The position numbers and the translations under genes were made by a program. The notes under the pieces were generated by a model that saw only the letters and a list, made by a program, of their open reading frames with translations, was not told the DNA's origin and did not search any database. Source: Pseudocercospora fijiensis CIRAD86 (taxonomy: Eukaryota; Ascomycota; Dothideomycetes; Mycosphaerellales; Mycosphaerellaceae). Taken from it: 64,000 nt of DNA. The stretch spans positions 5,684,955 to 5,748,954 of the forward strand of contig NW_006921534.1 in assembly GCF_000340215.1 (NCBI RefSeq), written 5' to 3'. Position 1 is the stretch's first letter; every line of letters starts with the position of its first letter. Shown one piece after another: positions 13,410 to 23,615 of this stretch.

Positions 13410-14538
13410 TTAGGTCAAATATGGCCCATTGGTCCAACAATTTAATCAAATAGAGCCTATCTTAGCTCGGCAGTTTAGTTAATCAAATCGGCGCTATTCT
13501 ATCTACCGTATAGCGCTCTAGTGTATTGTTTTAGTAGTTCTCGGTATTACTAGGTAAGGAGGGCAATTTCCGAGGTTGAATTTAGTAGCTTAGCCTTCGC
13601 AAAGCCGATTCTCGACTATACCCTTCGCTACTACAACTATTACTATAACTAAATAATATAGAGTCTAGACTATTGCAGTAGCGATATATAAGATATAGGC
13701 GTTAACCTGTCTAAAAATAAGCATTATACGATATTATACGACCGAGCGAGAACCCCCGGCGTTACGAAGCCTAAATCGACTTTGCGATAATCTACTACTT
13801 TCTAATAACGATAATGCCTCTTCCTTGTCTATTATCGCTATAAGGCCGCCTTAACAACCTCCGCCGTAACCGCAATACTCTAATACGGCCTATTATACGA
13901 CTAGTAATATCTTAGACTATTGTTCCGACTCTTCTTAGCGGCGAGAGGTAGCAAAATATCGAGCTATTCGACGTTTCCGCCGAAGTCTAGTTCGCTACGT
14001 ATCTCTCGAGAACCTACGATAATGCTCGGAAACGCTATACTCGAGAGCGCTATTTGCGTATTATCCGATAGGTTATAATACTAGTCGATAAGTTGCTACG
14101 CCGTAACGAGATAAGCGAGTAGGAATACTAAGAAAGAAGGTAGGCTTTAAGGCGCTTCTATTATAATACTAAGAAGAGCCGATTAATATATATTAAGAAG
14201 GAAGGGAAGCCTGCTATATAGGTTATTTAAGAGTACGAGATCTTCTAGGTTCTAAAGACTAAGCACTGTTTAATAGCTTACGGAAGGCGTAGACCTATCT
14301 AGGCACTTATTAATATACGCTTCTAAGGTGTAATAAAGAGGGATATTAAAGAAGTGCTACGCTACTATCGAGTATATACCCTCCTTCGCTAGGCACCTTC
14401 TTCGAAGATCCGTGTTCTATTAGACTATATTCGCACTTCTAAGGTCCTTAGCCGTATCTAAATAGACCTTATCGACTTCTTAAGCATACCTAATAGTCCT
14501 TATATCTATATACTGCACGTTAAAGACTATAAGACTAA
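13410..14538 (+). mobile_element. Outer element, 5' part: integrase N-terminal half, interrupted
   Basis: RIP-degraded DNA. In the frame with codons at 2 mod 3, from about 14130, the translation (stops read as Trp/Gln) contains an integrase zinc-binding-like region and then the first part of a DDE integrase core, with the first catalytic Asp in I-D-L-I-D at about 14462-14476. The frame stops at 14538, where the 12.3 kb LTR element begins, and resumes at 26832. The core resembles the integrases of KRBA2/SCAN-like and GIN-type proteins, also found in fungal elements. The left end of the outer element is unknown; host sequence gives way at about 13400-13420. Confidence 0.7.
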
Positions 14539-14817
14539 TATTGGCTAGTAACCGGCCCTATACCTATAGGCTAGTTTTGAGCCTATATAAGAGGCCTCCT
14601 TCTATAGAGTAGACAGATTATCAACCTCGTATAGTACATTGTTTATATTACACTTCTATAATGCCTATATTGCAGGGCTCTAGTTATTAGCCTAAGCGAC
14701 AGTCTCGTTATCCTATCTTACTAAATATAGCTGCCTATATTGCTATAGGTTATATTACCCTTAGTAGCCTATACTATTGCTACGAGTAGTAGTAGTAGTA
14801 TTGGTTTCCGTCCTTTA
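14539..14817 (+). repeat. 5' LTR of the 12.3 kb element
   Basis: 279 bp, beginning TATTGGCTAG (from TG by RIP) and ending CCGTCCTTTA (TA from CA). A TATA-like box TATATAAG lies at 14584-14591, 45 nt from the LTR start. A short (TAG)n tract lies at about 14785-14799. Aligned with the 3' LTR it has the same length and the same features at the same offsets. Confidence 0.92.
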
Positions 14818-15486
14818 TTAGAGCCGAAGGTAGGGCTATCTCTTTATATCTAATAGGTTCGGGTGTATTAAAGGTAGTCTCTAGGTACGAATAGCTATAA
14901 CCGAAGCGAGGGCACGATAAGAGCCTATAATACGGACGATACCGAAGTATCTTAAGGGGCTGTTACGACAAGTAGAGAAACCTCTTAACGAGGGCATCGC
15001 TTTAACCCCGAAAAGCTACAAACCCTTAGGACTGTTACAGCTTAGGGCCTAGTCTATAACTATAGCTAGCTTCTAAGGACTCGGCTCCGGGTCGAAGACC
15101 TATTTAGTACCGCTTACTCGAGATAAGCTACCGCCCGCCTAAGGAGGAGATAGATTAATTACCTATCGGCCTTGCTTAGTTTGCTAAGACTATCTATACG
15201 ATAGCAATTTCTAGATTATAGGTTAGATACCTAGATAGTTCCCCTATTAACTAGGTAGATTATTTCGGGATTCGCTACCTCGTTCGGATAGTGCTTAGCC
15301 TTCTACTAGAAAAAGAAGGTCCCCGCCCCCTACCTAGCTAAAAGAGATAACGATAGTTAGTAAAGTAGCTAGTTTCTAGGATCTAGGTGTGAATAGAGAT
15401 TACAGTTCCTTCCTCCGAGCGGCTTTTATCTAAATTTACTAAATTGAAGCTTCTAGGGTGTCTAGGCGACCCCTAGGAGGCTAAAC

Positions 15487-15513
15487 TCTAATGCTACCCT
15501 AGGGGTAATATTA
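15487..15513. repeat. Near-palindrome copy 1, upstream of gag
   Basis: CTAATGCTACCCTAGGGG plus a complementary arm ending TATTAG. It lies about 100 nt before the start of the gag-like frame and is the first of four copies in this element. Confidence 0.6.
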
Positions 15514-15594
15514 GAAGAAAACAGCCTAGCATACTATTTTCTCGCATAGCAATATCGAAACAAACTAAACCTACAATATATACTAAAAACACTT

Positions 15595-18500
15595 TCTTAT
15601 AGCACTTTATTTTAACTACTTTACAACAATCGAATAAGCTCTAGCGAAAGCGAGTATTACGAATTAGCGGAATCTTCGGAATCTAATAACCTACCGGACC
15701 CTATTAACGAAGAAATTAGGCGACGACTAGTTATTATAAGCGCCGTCGACCTAGGGGCTATCGAGCCTTCTACGCCCGAGGCTCTCTATAATGTTGTTAT
15801 AAAGATAATTTAAGGGCAAACTAACCTTCTCCGTTAGAATAGGCGTCGCCCGCTAGAGCTAGGAAGTAGTAGGAACCCTTTGTTCGAAGGGTAGAACGCT
15901 ACGGCGTACGTAGAACGCTTTAAGGACAACTTAGCTAAGTACGGACTCGAAGAGGAGTCGGACTAGTACAAGGTCCGGTCCCTTACGAGGACTACTATTA
16001 CTAAGCTTTACCGAACCCTTAGAACCCTAGTTAGCTACCTAGAAAAGGACGATAAGTCTAATGCCGACTAGGAGGTCTTTAAGTAGGCCTTTATAAGGGA
16101 GTATCGGGATCGCGATAGCCGTCGTATTAAAGGTAGTCGTACGTAGCTTAAGAACCTCTATATAGAGAGGCGTACCGAAGATAACGACCTAAAGGAGTAC
16201 GTCCGCGAGTTTGTTAAGTTAGCGGACGGCATCGACTAGTAGGACCTCGAGAATTCTTAGAGAACGAGGCTGCTCCTTAAAGGGTTGCCGTAGTCTACGG
16301 CTAAGCGCGTCTTCCGTCGCTATAAGCTTAGCGAAGCTAATCCCGAGACCTTTAGGAAGTACAAAGAGGTCCTAGAGGCTATTAAGGACGATATTAATAG
16401 CTCCGCTAACGCAAAGAAGTTCATTTACGGCAAGGACCGGAATAACCTAGCCTAGGTAAGGAACGATACCTCGGGAACTAGAGGGCCTAAGTTTCTTCCT
16501 AAATCGCAAAGTAGTCCTAGTACCGTAACTCCTACTATTACTAAGCATTCTTAGGACGTTGCGGACTTAGCTAAATCCCTAGCCTAGCTCAACCTTAATA
16601 CGAAAGCACTATAGCGAGTTAGGGAGGTCCTTAATACTAGTATACTAAAGGATATGCTACTAGTCTACTAAGTCTCCGATCCTAACTACCCTAAGGCCCC
16701 TTTAGTTAACGTCTACGCTATACGGAAGATCTATTCGGACTTAGATAGTAAGTGCTAGATATACGGCGGTTTTAAACATATTTAATTAGACTGCCCTATC
16801 TAGAAGGAGCTTCTTAAGAGGAAGCTCGTTATATAAGTAAATAGTCGGTTCTACTATACCGATACCGGCGACAAGATTAACTTCGAGTAGGATCGTAGAG
16901 CCCTAAAGCTGCCTTAACTTAGGAGTCTTCTAGAGAAGAAGTATAGTAGCAAGATCGAGTTTAAGGATACTAGGAATAGTACCCTCGCCGCTATTACTAA
17001 ATAAGAGACTTAGAAGGTTAGGGCAAAACAGGTTAAGGAGCGGAGTAGTAACGGTACTACTAAGCCTATTAAAGTCAACTTTGTGTCTTAGGACCCAGAC
17101 GCAGTTACTAATGTTTACGCGGTTACTAAGAATAGTGTAGATGTCTACGCTGCTATAAGGTCCTAAACTTAGTCGTCCTAAACCTAGTCCTAGGGCAAGG
17201 GTAAGAGCCCGTAGAACCCTACCCGCCCTAGTGCGGCAGCCCCTACTAGGATACTTAAGAAGCAGGCAGCTAATAAGGCTAAGAAACAGCGAGAATTAGT
17301 CGCTAAGACTAAGACACTCTAGACAGCTAAAGACTATGCAACCCGAGCTAGTATAGCTACTCCGGAGGTCCTAGAGACTCTAGATATCGATATAGAGGAT
17401 AATACTACCGACCTTAGTAGTACCCTAGGCCTAGCTAACCCGCCGGCCTATAAACGAAAGTTAGCCGACCTAAAGAGCTTTCGCTTTAATAGGTATATAA
17501 AGAAGTATAGTACCGGGCCTACTAACTCCTACGATATAAAGGCAAATGCTCTCTTCTAGGCTTTATAGTTCCTAGACCTTAAGTCTAACGTATCTATAGG
17601 AGAGCTTCTAGTATACGGTTTGCCTACTAACCTATTCTAGAGCCGGATTCCTAACGATACTACCTTTATAAAAGACCTTATAGCCCTCCGACGCAAATAG
17701 GGGCGAGAGGACTATATCGACGTCTCTTCCCTATAGTTCCTTCCTAAATTTTTAGGGGCCTAAGAGTTAGTAGAAGGCGAATCGGTAACCTACGAGAGCT
17801 AGGAGACTATCGATAATACTAACGAAGAGGGGATTAAGGAGATAGGCCGAGGGGATAGTAATAATACCGACCCTGCTTTAGTTTTAGTTTCTATTAAGGC
17901 TATCTGATTTACTAGCTAATAAATCGGTCGAGTAGGACCTCCTCGACCTAAGGAACTTTACTCTATCCCTAATAATATAGACCTTTCCGTAGTTACCCGT
18001 TCCTTCGCCGTTATACCCGCTATCTATATTTAAGTTACTATCGGAAGCTATAGTTAGTAGTTGCTAGCAATACTTAATAATAGTTTAGAGTTACTTATTA
18101 TAAGTAAGCGCTAGGCTAAATAGCTCCGACTACTAATAAATAGAGATATTTCCCTTAGTATATAGGGAGTAAATAGGGAGGTTGCGCTAGTAGGTGCCTA
18201 CTATAATATTATAGTAGATGCTTTCGGTATATGCTTTTCCTTTACCTTCTAGATTGCCGCTAACCCGAATATGCTAATTATTCTAGGTCGACTATAGTCT
18301 CGTATAACCCGGGGTATCTAGCGCAACTACGACGATAGCTCCTAGGAAGGAACTATCGCTAACTAGAAGGGCAACCGAGTCGTATTTACTAGTTATATCG
18401 GAAACACTAGCTACAAGTCCTACGAGGATATCCTTACTACTTCTAAACGCTCTTCGGGAAACGCTATAGCGCGGTTGTAAGACCGGCAATCTGCGCTATA

Positions 18501-18702
18501 AGTTAGTATAGCTTAACTAGGTTATATCTAGAGGTACGCCGCTCCGTACGATAAGGCTAGTTTCTAGGCTCGGTACTAAGGAGACGAATGCTCGAAGCGA
18601 TAGCGAGTATAATAGTATAACGACTACCTAGTATACGAATCTCGGTAATAATACTATCGTAGGCATCGCTATCGGAGGCGGATCTACCCGAGCCCGAATC
18701 CG
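15595..18702 (+). pseudogene. gag-protease frame of the 12.3 kb element (RIP-disrupted)
   Basis: Frame 1 (codons at 1 mod 3) is continuous apart from TAG/TAA codons and one TGA near 17905. A gag-like capsid region lies at about 15840-16420 (charged helices with the Y-V-E-R-F context typical of retrotransposon gag). It is followed by a degenerate zinc knuckle at 16753-16797, where the second Cys codon has become TAC. The retropepsin lies at about 18040-18300: ALLD-type active site read as AILNNS at about 18067-18084, and the conserved ILGRL tail at about 18279-18293. It ends at a TAA near 18700. Exact start uncertain. Confidence 0.75.
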
Positions 18703-21700
18703 AACTAACTAATTAGAGCGCTAATCGAATACTACCCCGGGGGTATTATTAGGAATCTAATATTTTCGCCGGAATTATAAATTAGGACTACTAGCTATAT
18801 ACCTACCGACTTAAGGAGACTTCTAATAAAGTTTACGCGCTGTTCTATTACGCTAATCTCCGGGCCTAGCGTAAAAGAGAGAAGGCTCGGGTATTACGAG
18901 CGGTTAGTATATATACCCTATATAAGAGGGTAGCTAACAAGGTCAAACCCGTAAAAGGCAGCGTATATATAACTAATAGGTCTAATCCTAGCGGAAATCC
19001 TAACTAGCGGCAAAAGTGCCTTAACCGCGAAGCGATATTAATACCTAGGGATAGTCTATACGACTAGAGGTATATTACTAAAAAGTTCTCTACTATTCTA
19101 AGGGGATTAAGGCTAACGCCGGAGAGACTAGCGAATATTAAACCTAGTATCGAGCTTTCGGATCTTGAACTAGATTTACTATACGAGCTTCTATATAACC
19201 GTAAAGCCGTATTAGTATATAACTTTGCGCATCTAGGTAGGATTAACCCGGAGGTTACCCCTCTATAGAGGATCCGAACGATCGAGTATAAGCCTTAGGC
19301 TTACCTAGGGTTTAAGCTAAACCTAAGCCTAAGAGGTATAGTTAAGGATATAATATAGTAGCGTATAAAGGCTAGTACCTTAGAGCCTTCCTATACCTCG
19401 TATCGCAATCTATACTTCCTAGTTTAAAAGAAGACAGCTCCTAGGGAACTAAAGAAGTATCGGCTAATTAACGCTGCCTAGAAGTTTAACGTAGTTACGA
19501 TTAGAGATACTAATCTTCCTCCGGAGACTAATAGGTTTTTAGAGGCCTTTGCTAACTATATAGTAGCCTCGCTAGTTAATGTGTTCTCGGGCTACGACTA
19601 GATCCCTCTCTATCCTAATAGCCGCGACCTTACTAGTTTCGAGATACCTCTTAGGCTGTATAGACAAACTACCCTTCTATAAGGGGCAACTAACTCCGTA
19701 GCCTAGTTCGTTCGCATTATAAACTAAGTCCTCGCGGCCTATATCTCCTATATAGCGATGCCTTTCCTTAACGACATCGGCATTAAGGGCCCTAAAACTA
19801 GGTACGACAATAAAGAAGTAGAGCCTAGTATCCGTAGGTTCTTTCTCGAATATATTTAGAACCTCGATAGTGTCCTCTGCGACCTAGAGCGAGCTAACCT
19901 AACGGTATATAGGGAGAAGCTTTAGCTCCTATATAAACGAATAAACATTGTCGGGTTTGTAACTAATAAGAACGGCCGCTATCCTAACAATATACGGGTC
20001 CTAAAGATTGTGTTCTAGCCCGACCCTACCTATTAGAAAGATGTCCGGATCTAGCTTAGAGTAGTCTCCTACTTCTGTATCTAGGTCGAAAACTTTGCGT
20101 TAGTATATAAGCCTCTATACGCCTTACTTAAGAAGGATATAGAGTTTGAATAGACCTCCGTTTACTAAGCCGCTAAGGACAAGGTTACTAAGGCACTTGT
20201 TAGCGCGCCTACGCTTACCTCTATTAACTACTCGGAAGGCGTAGGTCTACTAATTGTTGCTATCGACTCGAGCGGGGAAGGCTACGGCGAGATACTAATA
20301 TAGTATAATCGTAAGGAGCCCTCCTTACGTTACCCTATCCGGTACGAGTCCGGTCTATAGAAACCTATCGAGGCCCGATACGATACTAGTAAGCGAGAGT
20401 GCCTTAGTGTCTATAAGGCTCTTAAGAAGTTCCGACCTTAGCTCTTTAGAGTATTCTTTCGCCTAGAAGTCGACGCTTAGACGCTAGTCTATTAACTTAA
20501 CCGTATAGCCTCCGACCTACCTAACTCTACGATAGCTCGGTAGGTTACCTAGATCTATTTATTTAATTTCGACGTCTTCTATGTCCCTAGTAAGAAGTAT
20601 ACTAGACCGGATAGCCTTTCTAGAAGGCCTGCTATAGAAGAAGACATCGCCGAGATAATAGAAGAAGAGGATGTCGACGCGGTTATTAACCGTACCTTCT
20701 TTACTGCCTTCTATATTAACGCTATACTAGTAATTACTAGGTCTACTGCCGACGACTAACCTAGTAACTAGCCTAACGAAGACCCTACTACTAATAGCGA
20801 GAACTAGGACGATGCTAAGGCGGGCGAACTAGGTAGGGATAATATCCTTAATAGGGTCTACTCCGACGACTCCTATAATATCGCCTACTTCCTTACTTAT
20901 ACAAAGAGAGCTCCTAGTCTATTAAGGAGTTAATACCGTCGTATTATTCGCTATTCTCGGAGGTTTCTTATTAAAGATCGCATCCTTTAGCGACAGGCTA
21001 TAATTAATGTACCGCTCTAGCGTATTATTAACGATCTAGTAGCCCGATAAGAAATCCTTCGCTCCGTTTACGATAAGCTCGGTTACCGGGCGGCGGAGGG
21101 CACCTTCGATATCCTTCGTCGACGCTACTAGTAGGACGGCGTATAGGCTAATGTCTCCCGCTACTATAAGAGCTGTCCTAAGTGTAACTTTAGAAACAGC
21201 TACCGGCGTCTAGGAGAGCTGCGTATCCCTACTACCTAGTTAGTTAGGGAGCGGTAGTATAGCGATAGGGTCTATCTTAGCCGCAATAATAGCCTATATA
21301 TTATTCGAGAGGGTCTTTCTCGATAGCCGGAGGCCTATTATTTCTACAAAGGTTGCGGTACTATTAATGCCCGTAATATAGCTACCTTCCTATTTAAGGA
21401 TCTGTTTTGCCGCTAGGGAACACCTTACGAGGTTATCTTAGACAACGCTACGAACAATATAGCTAAGGAGGTTTAAGCGCTGCTTGTTTCGTACGGGGCG
21501 AAGAACGTTCGCATCTCCCTATACTATCCCTAGTCGAATGCTATTATTAAGCGCGGCTATCGGTCGTTAATTGATACCCTATCTAAGATAACTAATAGTA
21601 GCGATAGATTAGTTCCTATTTCTACCCGCGTTCTAGCCCTTCTCTAGGCGGACCGAACTACTATTATCGATACGACTAGACTTATACTAGCGGAACTTAT

Positions 21701-22467
21701 AATTAGGAGAGACGCCGTTCTTCCTATTAAATTGTCCTATCGTACGTACGGCGTTTACGATTAGGGGTCTATTCGTACTAGGGCAGACCTTCTTGCCCTA
21801 CGGGCTAAGGCTCTTAAGGATATAACTACGACTTCTTAAGAGGGTCTTGCTCGACAACGTCGGCTTCGGGAAGAGGCTAAGCAGTATTTTAATAACTATA
21901 ATACTGTTAATTAGGAACCTCTAAAGGTTAGCGATATAGTCCTTCTATACCGGTCCGAACTAGAGTACAGCTACTCCTATAAGCTAGCCTTTAAGTAAAA
22001 GGGTCCTTATAGAGTAAAGGAGGTCCTTTACTTAGGTTCCGTATACCTTCTTTAGGAGCTAGATAGTGCTACCTTAAAGCACTCTTACCCTCGGGCTAAT
22101 CTAAAGAAGATCGTTAAGTTACGCGAACCTACCCGCCCTCCGCCGACCGAGGAGGAAGTTAGTGCCTCTATAGACCCTCTACCGTCCTTAGATGCCTATC
22201 GGGAGGAGGATCCTGCTGCTATTATAGATCCTGTTCTGCCTAAGAACTATATCTATCCCTAGACTCGTCTTAGCAAGCTATTAGGAATAACTTAAGAACA
22301 AAGGGAGAGTTATATACGGATTAACTATATATAGAGCGTTTCCGATGTTAATTCCGATTCTAATAGTGAACTAGACTTCTAGCTATCTAACTCTAACTCC
22401 GAGGAACCTAACTAGTCTAGCGATAAAGACCGCCTAGAATTATAGCTAGACGACCCTAAGACTAAAT
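18703..22467 (+). pseudogene. pol frame (RT-RNase H-integrase) of the 12.3 kb element (RIP-disrupted)
   Basis: Frame 0 (codons at 0 mod 3). The reverse transcriptase (about 19250-20100) has the DQIPL and QGATNSV motifs. The catalytic box reads PFLNDIGIKGP at about 19757-19790, where the first Asp of the expected FLDD is now Asn. RNase H lies at about 20220-20600 (RYDTSKRECL context) and ends with LSRRP. The integrase zinc-binding region begins at about 21160 and the core at about 21230-21560. The RT belongs to a fungal gypsy-like clade whose catalytic box is PF(L/I)DD(I/V).VKGP rather than Y.DD. The C-terminal tail after the integrase is acidic and has no chromodomain that I can see. Confidence 0.8.
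18721..18757. repeat. Near-palindrome copy 2, at the gag-pro/pol junction
   Basis: CTAATCGAATACTACCCC followed by GGGGGTATTATTAG; it can form a strong hairpin. It falls where coding moves from frame 1 (gag-pro) to frame 0 (pol), a -1 change. Confidence 0.6.
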
Positions 22468-23615
22468 AATCGTATATCCTTTCCTGCCTCTACTACGTTG
22501 CTTTCCTTGCCTCTATTAACTATTCTCCGCGCTATTAATATAGAGCGCTGCCCTTTAGCTTTAGTCCTTACTACCTATTCCTACGGATATTAATGCTCTT
22601 AGTTGTTGCCCTCCTTTACTTTTACCTTGTCTATTGTTTTGCTCTTTTGTCTTTTGCCCTCGATTGATATTACTACGGCTTTACTCCTTTTGTGTTTCCT
22701 TAGAAAGAACTATACGAGGCATAACTTCCGAATAACACCCTAGGGATAGCTTTCGGAAGCTAGCCGAACCTAACCTCCCGCCCTTCTAGGACTACTTCCC
22801 TCTAGTTTCCTAGTCTCTAGCAACCGCCCTTAGGTAGCAACGATAATAAGATACTCCGCTAGAGAAGATTGTTCCTACCCTAATTAGCATTAGTTACGTA
22901 GGATACTAAGAAAGGGAGGATCCCTCTCCCTTCCTAGCTCTTAGATAGACGTAGTAACCTAGGCCTATAGCCTCTAAGAATAGGGACCTTAGGCCGCTAA
23001 GCTTAGTGTCTAGAAGAAAGAAGAACGCACGGGCTACGTTTATATGCCTGCTACTATAAAAGGTGATGCTATATCTACAAACAATAGTGCTATAGGCTAA
23101 TATAAGCTACGCTAGGCCTAGGCGATTTGCTCCTAGTTGCCGAAGCATCTCTAGAGAAAAGCTAATACTACCCTAGGGGTGTTATTAGTCCCGCTAGCCT
23201 TACTACTATAGATTACTACTAGGTACTCGAATCGACTAGTTATATTTCGAGTACGCGGGAATCTACGAAAGCTAGAGGTTAATAGAGGCGCGTAGTCGCT
23301 ACTAGCAATTAGCTAGATCGATTGTTAAACTTTAGCCTACCCTACTAATAAAGGAGTCTCGTATATAGCTTTACTTTTTAGGGTCTATATATAATCGTTA
23401 TCCGTTTACTTTACCGGAATATACGGACTACGCTACCTTCGCACCCTATTTAAGGCGAGCCTTCTAAGCTCTTTCTTCTACTCGAATACTAACTAACTTA
23501 CTACCGCCTACCCCCCCCCCCCCCCCTTTCTATCTAAACCCTTTAATTATTATTAACAAGCTACGAACGTTTTTGCAAGCTCGTTACTAACTCCTTTCCG
23601 CTCCGGTCGACTAAG
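22468..23615. other. Spacer between pol and the third ORF, with palindrome copy 3 and a poly-C tract
   Basis: No continuous frame. It contains a second purine run (AAGAAAGGGAGGA, about 22908-22920) similar to the polypurine tract before the 3' LTR, near-palindrome copy 3 at 23166-23192, and an uninterrupted run of about 15-17 C at about 23511-23527. This could be the untranslated leader of the third ORF. Confidence 0.5.
23166..23192. repeat. Near-palindrome copy 3, downstream of pol
   Basis: CTAATACTACCCTAGGGG followed by TGTTATTAG; lies about 700 nt after the pol stop and 420 nt before the third ORF. Confidence 0.6.

Noticed and set aside
18292..18489. Minus-strand ORF within the protease region
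   Set aside because: Antisense to the retropepsin frame; open only because RIP stops fall on the other strand.
22905..22922. Internal purine tract considered as the end of a shorter element (3' LTR at about 22920)
   Set aside because: No LTR-like copy follows it, and the matching 279-bp LTRs lie at 14539 and 26553. A central polypurine tract remains possible but unproven.
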